In this document: positions 1 through 9,000 of the stretch, in pieces
Layout: the number at the start of each line of letters is the position of its first letter
How positions within the stretch are numbered: the first letter of the stretch is position 1
Assembly: GCA_004134985.1 (NCBI GenBank)
Contig: REGQ01000005.1
Span: forward strand, 204,158 to 268,157
Reading direction: 5' to 3'
Length of the DNA stretch: 64,000 bases
Source of the DNA: Paenibacillaceae bacterium
GTDB lineage: Bacteria; Bacillota; Bacilli; Paenibacillales; Paenibacillaceae
Notes under the pieces: model-generated
The model's database searches: none
What the model saw: only the letters and a program-made list of their open reading frames with translations
Told to the model about the DNA's origin: nothing
Position numbers and translations under genes: made by a program

Positions 1-2
1 TG

Positions 3-290
3 TCCGGCGGCCCGGCAGAGACTTATCGCATTCCAGGCAAAGGCCGGATTGCGTCTGGCTATGACGCCGATTTTACCGTTATTGATTCGGCGGCTCCCTG
101 GAAGATTGATGAAACAAGGCTCCGTTCCCACTCTCGTCTTACCCCGTTTCACGGGTATGAAGGGAAGGGGAGAGTCGTACATACGATAGTGCGCGGGACG
201 AGTGTGTTTAACGGGGAAGAGGTGCTGGTCCAGCCAGGTTTTGGGCAATTTGTAGCTGGACAGGCAATGAAGAAGGAGGTGCTGTTGTAA
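3..290 (+). CDS. C-terminal part of an allantoinase/dihydroorotase-type amidohydrolase (truncated by window start)
   Basis: An open frame enters from the window edge and runs 95 codons to a TAA. It holds the usual end of cyclic amidohydrolases: a KGRIASGYDADFTVID segment, where the protein returns to the small beta-sandwich domain, then RLRSHSRLTPFHGYEGKGRV and a final VRGTSVFNGEEVL strand. Allantoinases and hydantoinase/dihydroorotase relatives share this layout. The metal site and catalytic residues lie upstream, outside the window, so the substrate cannot be fixed. The SPY/TPFHG-like segment favours allantoinase. No terminator follows within the next 100 bases. Confidence 0.75.
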   Translation, partial: SGGPAETYRIPGKGRIASGYDADFTVIDSAAPWKIDETRLRSHSRLTPFHGYEGKGRVVHTIVRGTSVFNGEEVLVQPGFGQFVAGQAMKKEVLL

Positions 291-586
291 AGAAACGCAT
301 CAGCAGCGCCAACGAGATTGTAACTCTATCACTGCTAATGGTCTTTTCGTAGGGATAGAGCAGATTTGCAGGGGGAGGGGGGCTACTTGTCGCTGCTGCT
401 TGTATACCCTATCTCAGGTTACGGCGGACAGGGTGCCCCTTCATCCCGATAGATGCTATGGCTGCAGTTGCAGCCTATTTTGCCTTTTTACGGATAAGCG
501 GAGCCATTGCAACTTTAACGATGTTTCGTTATCGTATATAATCATGAAGATAATGAAACCTATCATGATGTCAGGAGATCCGCAGG
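291..586. other. Intergenic region with a solo copy of the TGTATACCCTATCTCAG repeat end
   Basis: These 296 bases show no convincing gene. A G-rich run (370-382) precedes TGTATACCCTATCTCAG at 401-417. This is exactly the inverted-repeat end found on a repeat element at 38.4 kb, 38 kb away. An 80-codon frame starting at 400 only reads through this repeat and has no ribosome binding site. A TATAAT hexamer at 537-542 may be the -10 box of the downstream two-component operon, but no good -35 box is seen. Confidence 0.5.
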
Positions 587-1243
587 ATGAACAAAAAGAT
601 TTTAATTGTGGAAGACGATGTTCATATCTCAAAGATTATTAAAATGAATCTCAACATTGTGAACTATGCAACCACTGAAGTCTATGACGGCTTGGCGGCG
701 CTGGAGGCGCTGCGGCAGGAAAAGTTTGACCTTATTTTGCTCGATGTGATGATCCCGCATCTGGACGGTTTTGCGTTGATGGAGCATATTAAACCTTACC
801 GGATTCCGGTTATTTTCCTGACGGCGAAAAACTCGGTTTACGATAAGGTCAACGGATTGAAACTCGGGGCCGACGATTATATGGTCAAGCCGTTTGAAGC
901 GATTGAACTGCTCGCCAGAATTGAGACTGTGCTCCGTCGATATGGCAAAGAAGAGCGGATTATGGAATTTCAAGCGATTCAAGTTGATATTGATAAACGG
1001 GAAGTGACCAAGCATGGGGCCGCTGTTGAGCTGACGCCCAAGGAATATGAACTGCTGGTCGTTCTGCTGAAGAATAAAAATATTGCCCTCTCCAGAGAGC
1101 AGTTCATCGATAAAGTATGGGGCGGCGATTACTACGGTGAAACGAGAACGGTCGATATGCACATCAAATCGGTGCGTAAAAAGCTGGATCTGCACAACCA
1201 CATCAAGACGATTTACAAGCTCGGCTATCGCCTGGAGGATTGA
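587..1243 (+). CDS. OmpR/PhoB-family response regulator
   Basis: 218 residues. The receiver domain (about 3-115) has the acidic pair D10/D11, phosphoacceptor D53 in LLLDVMIP, T79 in FLTAKN and K101 in the VKPFE loop. A winged-helix DNA-binding domain (about 125-216) contains the LTPKEYELL and RTVDMHIKSVRKKL segments typical of OmpR/PhoB proteins. CAGGAG at 572-577 supports the ATG at 587. The histidine kinase gene follows after two bases, so the pair is almost certainly cotranscribed. The regulon is unknown; the nearest candidates are the lipoprotein, amidase and ABC genes downstream. Confidence 0.95.
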   Translation: MNKKILIVEDDVHISKIIKMNLNIVNYATTEVYDGLAALEALRQEKFDLILLDVMIPHLDGFALMEHIKPYRIPVIFLTAKNSVYDKVNGLKLGADDYMVKPFEAIELLARIETVLRRYGKEERIMEFQAIQVDIDKREVTKHGAAVELTPKEYELLVVLLKNKNIALSREQFIDKVWGGDYYGETRTVDMHIKSVRKKLDLHNHIKTIYKLGYRLED

Positions 1244-1245
1244 AC

Positions 1246-2685
1246 ATGAAATTTTGGCAAAAGATTTATGTCTTCTCCATTCTTGTGTTCGTTCTCATTT
1301 TTAATGCTGCCTCAATCATGGTAATCGAGCGGAGCCACAACAGAATACTCGGGCAGGAAATCAACAGTGCTTTGAGTCAAAATATGAGCATCCATTCCAG
1401 TGTCGACGCCATTGTCCCCATTCTTCGCATCTATGACTCCATTGATTACGAGAAAACGGTGCTCACGAGAATCGCCAATGAATTTGTAGAGAAAAATACC
1501 GAGCAAAGCATTTATCTGGACATACGCGATGAGACGAATAGGAAGATTTTCAGCAATACAGATTTTCCGATGCCAATGGAGCGTGAGGAACTGGACAATC
1601 TGAACATCGGTGAAATCAATTATATTTTGCGGGAAATCGATCAGCGTACGGTGCTGTTCACATCCAACATTGCGGATATTAATCATAAACAATATGTGTT
1701 CACCTATATGGTCGATATGACGCCGTTATACCGGGATCGCGTGGAGCAGTATCAGTTTTTTGCCAAGGTGGATGCGGCCGCCTGTTTGCTCTACATGCTG
1801 ATTATGTTTTTTGTGAGCAGAGGGTTGACGAGATCGATCGATCGGCTGAACAGGACAGCTCAGGTCATTGCACAAGGGGACTTTACAGAGCGTGTCCGCT
1901 TGAAATCCAAGGATGAGATCGGCGTGCTGGCCCAAAACTTTAATGACATGGCCGCTGTTGTCGAGGACAAAATTACGGATCTGGAGCGGAATAATCAGGA
2001 GAAGCAGCGATTTATCGACAATTTTACGCATGAATTAAAAACGCCACTCACTTCAATTATTGCTTATGCGAATTTTATGAGAACGACGAAGTACAATGAG
2101 GAACTGTTTTGGGATGGGCTGAATGTCATTTATTCGGAAGGGAAGCGGCTGGAATCGTTATCTCTGAAGTTGATGGACATGATCATGCTGCAAAAGGACA
2201 ACTTCGAGATGGAGCCATATGATTTCAGTGCAGTTATTGCCGAAATCAAGCCTGCGCTGGAGATTATGGCCAGAGAGAAGCAGGTGGTGATCGTCACGGA
2301 GTGCGAAGCTGGAGAACTGCTGCTTGAGAAGGATTTGATTAAAGTGCTGGTGTTCAACCTGGTGGATAACGCTCTTAAAGCTTCTGCCGGGCAGCAGGTT
2401 ATTACTTTGCGTGCTTCTTGGCAAAGCGGTCAATATATTGTTGAAGTGATTGATGAGGGGATCGGGATTGCCAAGGAGCACCAGGATAAAATATTCGAGC
2501 CCTTCTACATGGCGGACAAAGCCAGAACGAGGAGCAGCAATGGGGCGGGGCTTGGTCTGGCGATCTGTCAGAGTGTCGCGGACATTCACAATGCCGTCAT
2601 CCGGGTAACGAGCAATGAAAATAAGGGCACGACAATCGAAGTCGTGTTCCAATCCAGCAATCTGAAAGGAGGGACAGATGAATGA
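1246..2685 (+). CDS. Membrane sensor histidine kinase partner of the upstream response regulator
   Basis: 479 residues from the ATG at 1246, seven bases after GGAGG; a TTG at 1240 is in frame but lies too close to that site. Order of parts: N-terminal membrane helix (about 6-26), extracytoplasmic sensor (about 28-160), second helix (about 172-192), HAMP linker, HisKA box with H262 in NFTHELKTPLTS, then an HATPase domain with the N box NLVDNALKAS, G1 box DEGIGIA, F box FEPFYMAD and G2 box GAGLGLAI. The stimulus is unknown. The 3' end overlaps the next gene by four bases, which suggests translational coupling. Confidence 0.95.
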   Translation: MKFWQKIYVFSILVFVLIFNAASIMVIERSHNRILGQEINSALSQNMSIHSSVDAIVPILRIYDSIDYEKTVLTRIANEFVEKNTEQSIYLDIRDETNRKIFSNTDFPMPMEREELDNLNIGEINYILREIDQRTVLFTSNIADINHKQYVFTYMVDMTPLYRDRVEQYQFFAKVDAAACLLYMLIMFFVSRGLTRSIDRLNRTAQVIAQGDFTERVRLKSKDEIGVLAQNFNDMAAVVEDKITDLERNNQEKQRFIDNFTHELKTPLTSIIAYANFMRTTKYNEELFWDGLNVIYSEGKRLESLSLKLMDMIMLQKDNFEMEPYDFSAVIAEIKPALEIMAREKQVVIVTECEAGELLLEKDLIKVLVFNLVDNALKASAGQQVITLRASWQSGQYIVEVIDEGIGIAKEHQDKIFEPFYMADKARTRSSNGAGLGLAICQSVADIHNAVIRVTSNENKGTTIEVVFQSSNLKGGTDE

Positions 2686-3449
2686 ATAAGCTTATCCTTC
2701 TAATAATAGGCGCAGCCTTCATGATTCTGTCCACAGGGTGCGGGAGCGTATTCGATACCATTCCTAAAAATACCGTTTTGGTTAAAAAAATAATTCAGGA
2801 TCCTAAAGGTGATGAAATCGAGTATGAAGGAGTGCTTTCTCAGGATGCAGTGAAAACCCTCAGTTTGCAGGCAGTCAACAAATATTTTGGAGAAAACTTG
2901 ACGCTGGACGAACTGCAATTTGAACTGATGGCCATTGACCAGAACAAATTTAAGGATTTGCTCAGAGAGGCTTCATTTCGATCGACAAGGCAGATGAAGG
3001 ACGACAAATCTGCTCCGTACCCGGACGAAGAGCACCAGTACCCGCCGGAATACAAGAAAGAACTGGATCAAATGTCGGGCGGCTTGTACTATACGACGTT
3101 AACCAAATCGACGAATCCGATTGAAGCCTATGATATCGTGCTGAATGCGAGAGACGGCGAAGTGATGAAAATATCCCGAATAGGGCCAAGCCGAACTCCC
3201 CCTTCCGATAACAATAAAGAGAAGGTGTTTGATATCGTTGACAAATTTATTAAGGAGAAAGGCAGCTACAAGCCGTCAGAATTGTCGCTGAAGGATATGA
3301 CGTACTGGGGCAATGTAGGGGAACTTTATTATACGGGGAAAGACAGCGACAAGATCAAATACTGTGTCATGGTGAATTGGCCGACAAGTGAAGTGATCGG
3401 GTTCAGCAAAGACGTCATGGCGCTGCTTAACCTTTATTCGAGATATTAA
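2682..3449 (+). CDS. Lipoprotein of unknown function, third gene of the two-component operon
   Basis: 255 residues, overlapping the kinase gene by ATGA. It has a signal peptide and a clear lipobox, LSTGC, with acylation expected on C20. The mature part begins with a short linker followed by alternating strand and helix segments. A PepSY-like rhythm (EAYDIVLNARDGEVMKI, then YCVMVNWPTSEVIGFSKD) is suggestive, but I cannot confirm the family. A lipoprotein coupled to a kinase could modulate sensing outside the membrane, as YycH/YycI-type accessory proteins do; that is inference. A strong terminator follows. Confidence 0.75.
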   Translation: MNKLILLIIGAAFMILSTGCGSVFDTIPKNTVLVKKIIQDPKGDEIEYEGVLSQDAVKTLSLQAVNKYFGENLTLDELQFELMAIDQNKFKDLLREASFRSTRQMKDDKSAPYPDEEHQYPPEYKKELDQMSGGLYYTTLTKSTNPIEAYDIVLNARDGEVMKISRIGPSRTPPSDNNKEKVFDIVDKFIKEKGSYKPSELSLKDMTYWGNVGELYYTGKDSDKIKYCVMVNWPTSEVIGFSKDVMALLNLYSRY

Positions 3450-3501
3450 GCTGAACAGGTGAACGGTGCCATTGGATATTCCAGAGCAGCGTTGATGACG
3501 C

Positions 3502-3545
3502 CAAAGCAAAGCCGACTGCAATTGCAGTTGGCTTTGCTTTTTTTG
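3502..3545 (+). terminator. Rho-independent terminator after the two-component operon
   Basis: A long hairpin with arms AAAGCAAAGCCGACTGCAA and TTGCAGTTGGCTTTGCTTT pairs with one G-U and ends in a T run. It separates the kinase/lipoprotein operon from the amidase gene. Confidence 0.9.
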
Positions 3546-3670
3546 CATGCAATTTTTACAACTTCAATACAAGTCTATCTAACTTATCATATATTCAATA
3601 ACTATACTGATAGAGTACCGAGGAGATACAGCATCAGCTTTGAAAAAAAGAGATGAGGAAGCGGGACCGT

Positions 3671-4405
3671 ATGAAAAGAAGAAACAGACAACAAATTAGG
3701 CGTCGTCGAACGATTGTGATGATCTGCGCAATGTTGGTAACAGGCATCCTCTGGACGGTATACGGACTGTCCTCCACGATTACTTCGGCGGATTGGAAGA
3801 ACGCTCCGCAATTATCAGGTTCGCCGGACAACAACAAACGGATGATTATGAATGAGGTCGCGCAGGAATACATCATTGTTATTGATCCTGGACATGGAGG
3901 CAAGGACCCTGGCGCGGAAGGGGCCAGCGGCCATTATGAGCGAGACTATACATTGGCGCTGTCGACCAAAGTGTTCGAATTGCTCCAGCAAGAGCCTGGT
4001 TTTTCTCCTTACTTGACGCGTTCAGGCGATACCTTCATTGAACTGGAAAATCGCGCGCAGATGGCTAATGAGCTCGAAGCCGACGCGTTTATCTCGATCC
4101 ATGGCAACACCTTCACTGACTCTTCAATTTCAGGAACGGAAACCTACTATTACGAGGAAGGAAGCATCCCGTTGGCAAACGAGGTGCATGGCCAGCTCGT
4201 AGAGGCTGCCGGGTTCAAAGATCGCGGTGTGAAACATGATGGCTGGATGGTGCTGAAGAAAAGCGAGCGGCCCGCTATTTTGGTGGAGGTGGGGTTTCTC
4301 ACCAATCCGGGTGATGAAGCGGCAATGTTAAGCGAGGCGCATCAGAATCAAGTGGCTCAAGCGATTGCAAATGGAATCAAGGCTTATTTTTTTAATAAGC
4401 AATGA
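3671..4405 (+). CDS. Membrane-anchored N-acetylmuramoyl-L-alanine amidase (Amidase_3)
   Basis: 244 residues from the ATG at 3671, preceded by GAGGAA at good spacing; an ATG at 3653 is in frame but less well placed. A very basic N-terminus and one membrane helix (about 14-33) suggest a signal anchor. The zinc amidase domain (about 68-242) shows H75 in VIDPGHGG, E90 in HYERDY, H144 in SIHGN and the catalytic E206 in VEVGFLTN, the full set for this family. It should cleave the amide bond between muramic acid and L-alanine in peptidoglycan. The size fits CwlD-like sporulation amidases, but a vegetative role is equally possible. No SPOR or LysM cell-wall-binding domain is present. Confidence 0.9.
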   Translation: MKRRNRQQIRRRRTIVMICAMLVTGILWTVYGLSSTITSADWKNAPQLSGSPDNNKRMIMNEVAQEYIIVIDPGHGGKDPGAEGASGHYERDYTLALSTKVFELLQQEPGFSPYLTRSGDTFIELENRAQMANELEADAFISIHGNTFTDSSISGTETYYYEEGSIPLANEVHGQLVEAAGFKDRGVKHDGWMVLKKSERPAILVEVGFLTNPGDEAAMLSEAHQNQVAQAIANGIKAYFFNKQ

Positions 4406-4446
4406 CAATAAGAGATGAGTAAGAAATAGGGAAGGAACAAACAGCA

Positions 4447-5934
4447 ATGAAAGCAACAGCAATGAAAAAAACGTTGGTAGCACTACTTGCCATTATTTTT
4501 ATAGTTACAGCTACAGCATGCAGCAGCGGGGCTGCTAACCGCAACGGCAGCGAAATCGAAAGCGGCGGTGGACAAGGAAGTGGCGGACAAGGCAGCAGGA
4601 ATGAAAGTGAAGGGACGTCCGGCACTGCAACGGAGGGACAAGCAGGAGAGAAGACACCTGAGGGAGAAGCGCTAGGCGGGCCGTCGACGACGGAGAAGAA
4701 GACCGTCGTGTTTTCAACTTTTTTTCCCAGTGACTTCTTTAAGGAGGCGAAGAAGAGGTATGAAGCCCAACACCCCAACATTACGATTGAACTGAAATCG
4801 ATTGAGACGAATGATGCGCAGCTGGAAGAAAACTTGGAGAAGTTCGTTAAAACGACGAACACAGCGATGCTGTCCGGCAAAGGCCCCGACTTGATCGAGA
4901 TGGATCAATTGCCCTCAGGCGATTACGTGAAAAAGCATTTGCTGGCGAATATGGGCGACTTGATCGCTCAGGATACTACTTTCAATAAAGAACACTATTT
5001 CACAAATGTGCTGGACGGCATGCAAGACAATGGTGGACTTTACGGAATGCCGATGGGCTTTTTTATTTTTGCGCTGATCGGCAATGAAACGTTTATTGAG
5101 AAGAGCGGCGTTAAAATTGACGACAGCAATTGGGATTGGAGCCAATTTGCCAGCACAGCCAAGGAATTGGTGAAAAATGCGGATCAGGAACATCAATATG
5201 CATTGGGCAGAGGTTTGCCAGAATATATGGTTTCCCAACTCGTAAATGATCAATTTTCAACTTACATTGATCTGGCAAGCGGGAAGGCGAAGTTTGAGTC
5301 AGAAGCCTTTATGGGCTTGCTCAAGGAAGTAAAATCGCTGTTTGATGAGAAAGTAATCAGACAGGATGCGGGATTGCCAATTTTTTATGATACCCAGATC
5401 AATTCCCCTGCGGATTATATACGTGAAATGAAGGCAAGCGAGTTTATGCCAGACAACCGTGCTTATAAGTCCAAGCTCTACCTCAAACCCCATGCCAGCG
5501 GGCAGCAAGCGGGTGGTTTCTTCAGGACGTATCAAACGGTTGGTTTGAACGAGAAGTCTGCTGTGAAAGCGGAAGCGTGGGATTTTCTGAAATTTATGTT
5601 GTCTGATGAAATGCAGGATTTGTCTCATGGTGCCGGATTCCCGCTCAATAAGCGATCCTATGAGAAAACATCGCAGGATTTGCTTAACAAAGGGAAGGTG
5701 GAGTCGATTCAGCCGATCGGTCCGATGAAGGGGCAAGTATTCGATATCACACAGCAGGATCTTAATGACCTGGAGAAGTTTATCAATGAAGCCGTCTATC
5801 CGGTGCAGTTCAAGCCATCGAAAATCGATGATATTTTGCATGAAGAGTCCCCGGCGTACTTTAGCGGCCAGAAGTCGGCTGACGATGTGGCGAAGCTGAT
5901 CCAGAACCGGGTAACTACTGTACTGAATGAATAA
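4447..5934 (+). CDS. ABC transporter extracellular solute-binding lipoprotein (family 1, sugar type)
   Basis: 495 residues. Signal peptide with lipobox TATACSS, acylated cysteine C25, then a long low-complexity linker rich in G, S, E and T (about 27-78) before the binding domain starts at TEKKTVVFSTFFPSDFFKEAKKRYEAQHPNITIEL. The pattern matches family 1 carbohydrate-binding proteins, including the late EAWDFLKFMLSDEMQ segment. GGGAAGGA lies ten bases before the ATG. Two permease genes follow directly; no ATPase gene is nearby, so a shared MsmX-type ATPase is expected. Substrate unknown. Confidence 0.88.
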   Translation: MKATAMKKTLVALLAIIFIVTATACSSGAANRNGSEIESGGGQGSGGQGSRNESEGTSGTATEGQAGEKTPEGEALGGPSTTEKKTVVFSTFFPSDFFKEAKKRYEAQHPNITIELKSIETNDAQLEENLEKFVKTTNTAMLSGKGPDLIEMDQLPSGDYVKKHLLANMGDLIAQDTTFNKEHYFTNVLDGMQDNGGLYGMPMGFFIFALIGNETFIEKSGVKIDDSNWDWSQFASTAKELVKNADQEHQYALGRGLPEYMVSQLVNDQFSTYIDLASGKAKFESEAFMGLLKEVKSLFDEKVIRQDAGLPIFYDTQINSPADYIREMKASEFMPDNRAYKSKLYLKPHASGQQAGGFFRTYQTVGLNEKSAVKAEAWDFLKFMLSDEMQDLSHGAGFPLNKRSYEKTSQDLLNKGKVESIQPIGPMKGQVFDITQQDLNDLEKFINEAVYPVQFKPSKIDDILHEESPAYFSGQKSADDVAKLIQNRVTTVLNE

Positions 5935-5964
5935 CGGACAGGAGTGGTTTAGGAGGTATGGCGC

Positions 5965-6858
5965 ATGATAGGCAGCCATTATGGGGGCAAGCTGATCAAG
6001 CTGTTGCATAAGGATTGGAGCGCGGCGCTTCTTTTTCTGGCGCCAAGTCTGATCGGGTTTGCTGTTTTTTATCTCGTTCCGTTCGGGATGGGTTTTCTCT
6101 ATTCCTTTCACGACAGCACAGTTGATGGCTCGTTCGTTGGTCTGGACAACTACAAAGCGCTATTGGCAAGCGGTTCCTTCCGCAAGGCGGCAACGAACAC
6201 ATTCCTGTTTACGAGTGTGAGCGTGCCGCTCATTATTGCCTTATCTCTGCTGTTTGCCCATTTGCTCAATCAAAACCTGTTTGTGCGCAACTGGCTGCAA
6301 ACCGCGTTCGTCCTGCCGCTTGTCGTGCCTGTCGCCTCCATTGTCATGATGTGGCAAATCTTGTTTGACTGGAATGGTACATTGAATGCATGGCTGAACA
6401 GTCTCGACTGGGGACGGATCGATTGGATGAAATCGGAGTGGTCAATCGGCGTGCTGGCACTTGTATATATTTGGAAAAATATCGGTTACAATATTATTTT
6501 GTTTTTGGCTGGTTTGCAAAATATTCCGAAGGATTATTATGAGACAGCAGATATCGAGGGCGCGGGCAAGTTTCACAAGTGGATTCATATTACGCTTGTG
6601 TATTTGACGCCAACGATGTTTTTTGTTGTGTTGATGTCAATTATTAATTCGTTCAAAGTATTTCGCGAAACGTATTTGATCGCCGGCGATTATCCGCATG
6701 ACCGCATTTATATGCTGCAGCATTACATGAACAATATGTTCATGTCGCTTGATGTGCAGAAGCTGACTGCCGCTGCTGTTTTGATGGTAGGCGGCATTCT
6801 TATTTTTGTATCAGGCATGCTGGTCATTGAACGATCGTTCAGGAATTTCATGGATTAA
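5965..6858 (+). CDS. ABC sugar-type permease, first subunit (MalF/UgpA-like)
   Basis: 297 residues with six predicted membrane helices, starting LLFLAPSLIGFAVFYLVPFGMGFLYSF, the usual beginning of MalF-like importer permeases. The cytoplasmic EAA loop is visible as DYYETADIEGAGKFHKWIHITLVYLTP, where the ATPase docks. AGGAGGT at 5951-5957 sets the ATG at 5965. It sits between the binding-protein gene and the second permease gene in one operon. Confidence 0.92.
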   Translation: MIGSHYGGKLIKLLHKDWSAALLFLAPSLIGFAVFYLVPFGMGFLYSFHDSTVDGSFVGLDNYKALLASGSFRKAATNTFLFTSVSVPLIIALSLLFAHLLNQNLFVRNWLQTAFVLPLVVPVASIVMMWQILFDWNGTLNAWLNSLDWGRIDWMKSEWSIGVLALVYIWKNIGYNIILFLAGLQNIPKDYYETADIEGAGKFHKWIHITLVYLTPTMFFVVLMSIINSFKVFRETYLIAGDYPHDRIYMLQHYMNNMFMSLDVQKLTAAAVLMVGGILIFVSGMLVIERSFRNFMD

Positions 6859-6875
6859 GGTAAGGCGGTGAGAGA

Positions 6876-7745
6876 ATGGCATTATTCCGCAAGCTTGCGC
6901 TGACGCTGGTGATGGGGCTGATCGCCGCAGTGATGATGTTACCGATTGTTATAACATTTACCAATTCATTCATGACGGAATCCGAAATTGAATACAACTA
7001 TCATCTGATCGGCAAGATGGTCAACGTCGCAGCAGGGGAGAAAGACGGTTTTATTAACCTGAAGCTGATTCCTGACTGGATTTCCTTCCGTCAATATGCG
7101 GAGGTGCTCATCCATAAGCCAGTCTTCCTTCAAATGTTTTGGAATTCTGCGTTGATGGTCGCACCGATTATTGCCGGGCAAGTACTGGTAGCCGCATTGG
7201 CCGCGTATGCATTCGCCAAGCTCCGGTTCTGGGGGAGAGAAAAGCTGTTTGTTATTTATTTAATGACGATGCTGATGCCATTTCAAGTGACCTTGGTGCC
7301 CAATTACATTATTGCTGACAAGCTCGGGCTGATGAATACAACATCCGCCATTATTTTGCCGGGAATATTCAGCGCATTTGGTGTCTTCATGCTCAGGCAG
7401 TTCATGATGCATATCCCGTATTCGTATATTGAAGCGGCGAAAATTGACGGAGCAGGACATGTGAGAATTTTTTATCAAATTATGATTCCACTTGTTCAGC
7501 CGGGACTTGCCGCGCTAACGGTACTGTTGTTTGTGGATAACTGGAACATGGTCGAGCAGCCGCTTATTTTTTTGGAAGATGCCTTCAAACAGCCATTGTC
7601 GCTTTACTTGTCACGCATCAATGAAGGCGCAAGAGGTATTGCGTTTGCTGCATCCGTTGTTTACATGGCCCCGATGGTGCTGCTGTTTTTGTATGCGGAA
7701 TCCTACTTTGTCGAAGGCATTCAGCTTTCGGGGATAAAAGGATAG
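6876..7745 (+). CDS. ABC sugar-type permease, second subunit (MalG/UgpE-like)
   Basis: 289 residues with about six membrane helices. An N-terminal extracytoplasmic loop (residues 30-80, including GEKDGFINLKLIPDWIS) is longer than in typical MalG proteins. The EAA loop reads YIEAAKIDGAGHVRIFYQIMIPLVQPG. The gene begins 18 bases after the first permease gene. Together they should form the membrane channel for the binding protein encoded at 4.4-5.9 kb. Confidence 0.92.
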   Translation: MALFRKLALTLVMGLIAAVMMLPIVITFTNSFMTESEIEYNYHLIGKMVNVAAGEKDGFINLKLIPDWISFRQYAEVLIHKPVFLQMFWNSALMVAPIIAGQVLVAALAAYAFAKLRFWGREKLFVIYLMTMLMPFQVTLVPNYIIADKLGLMNTTSAIILPGIFSAFGVFMLRQFMMHIPYSYIEAAKIDGAGHVRIFYQIMIPLVQPGLAALTVLLFVDNWNMVEQPLIFLEDAFKQPLSLYLSRINEGARGIAFAASVVYMAPMVLLFLYAESYFVEGIQLSGIKG

Positions 7746-7771
7746 GATAGTCAAATTACGGGGGGATCACC

Positions 7772-8917
7772 ATGGAATTACAGCCTGCCGGACAACGCGT
7801 TTCCGGACGCAAACGGAATATTCGTATTGTGTTCGGCTTATTTATTGGACTGCTGATTATATTTACGCTGTTTAGCAATACGCTGATGTCGCTTACTTTG
7901 CCCAAAGTGGCGATGATTACACCCGTCCGGGGTGAGCTTACCCATACGTTTCAGGGCAGCGGGACGGTTAAATGGCGTGCAGAAGCTGTTTTGACGGGGA
8001 CTGCAGGCGCCAAAGTGTTGAAGGTAAATGTTAAGGAAGGCGAGCTTGCCAAGAAGGGTCAGCCGCTCATTATTTATGATCAGAAGGCGGCCGAACAGCA
8101 GTTGCTGGACGAGCAGGCCAGTTTGAGCAAGCTTAATCTGTCAATTGAAGAACAGAAAAGAAGCTTCATCGAAGCTACGCAAAGCGGGGAGGAGCAAAGA
8201 ATCGAGCAGGCCAAGCATGCCTTGAAGATCAGTGCAATCGATCTGGATGTCCAACAGCGGCGAATACAAAAGCTGAAGGACGATTTGGCGGCAAATCGCC
8301 AATTGCTGGCCCCGTTTGACGGGGTGGTGATACAGGTCAATGCGATTGAGGGGCTAGATTCCACCGGTGGAACGGAGATCATGTTATCCAATAGCAGCCT
8401 TGGTTTTGTTGTTGAATTTCTGGCCCCTGCTGATCGACTGGCCGAACTGGAATTGGGTTCAAAGCTGAATATCCAGCTAACGGGCAGCAATGCCAGACAA
8501 ATCGAAGGCCAACTTGTCGGGATTCAGGATATGAACGATATGAATCAAGGCGGCATAGGCGAGAAGGGCGGGGGTGGCTCCACCGCTAATGCTGTGATGC
8601 AGCGTCTGATCGTAGCGGTCCAGGATGAGGAACTGCAGGCCGGGGAGCGGGCAGAGCTTGCGCTGACGAAAAAAACACCCGATGTCATTCTGGTGCCGAC
8701 CAAAGCGATCCATGAGGAAGGCGACAAAAAATATGTGTTTGGTGTCGAGGAAAGAAACGGACCGCTCGGCAATGCATTCTATGTTCGTAAAATCGATGTG
8801 ATGGTTGTCGATACAAATGAAAATCAATCCGCTGTAACGCAAGGGTTGTTCGATCAAGAGCAGATTATTATCGAGAGCAGCGAGCCGCTGCAAGAGGGCA
8901 ACAAAGTTCGAATGTAA
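7772..8917 (+). CDS. HlyD/RND-type membrane fusion (adaptor) protein
   Basis: 381 residues. One N-terminal membrane helix (about 20-40), a lipoyl/barrel-sandwich half (GTVKWRAEAVLTGTAGAKVLKVNVKEGELAKKGQPLI), a coiled-coil hairpin (about 100-168), the second lipoyl half (LAPFDGVVIQVNA), then beta-barrel and membrane-proximal domains. Such adaptors normally serve MacB-like or RND export pumps. Here the gene follows an importer-type permease pair by 26 bases and no exporter gene is adjacent, which is unusual. GGGGGG precedes the ATG. It may work with a pump encoded elsewhere or have a role tied to the envelope sensor system. Confidence 0.85.
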   Translation: MELQPAGQRVSGRKRNIRIVFGLFIGLLIIFTLFSNTLMSLTLPKVAMITPVRGELTHTFQGSGTVKWRAEAVLTGTAGAKVLKVNVKEGELAKKGQPLIIYDQKAAEQQLLDEQASLSKLNLSIEEQKRSFIEATQSGEEQRIEQAKHALKISAIDLDVQQRRIQKLKDDLAANRQLLAPFDGVVIQVNAIEGLDSTGGTEIMLSNSSLGFVVEFLAPADRLAELELGSKLNIQLTGSNARQIEGQLVGIQDMNDMNQGGIGEKGGGGSTANAVMQRLIVAVQDEELQAGERAELALTKKTPDVILVPTKAIHEEGDKKYVFGVEERNGPLGNAFYVRKIDVMVVDTNENQSAVTQGLFDQEQIIIESSEPLQEGNKVRM

Positions 8918-9000
8918 CAATGGCTGTGCAATCTGCGGGCCAAGCGATTGCTAGCGCAAGATGGCATCGATCTATTCTTATTAGAATTAGGGGGAATACA

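Noticed and set aside
1240..1245. TTG 1240 as start of the histidine kinase
   Set aside because: It lies one base after the GGAGG; ATG 1246 has normal spacing.
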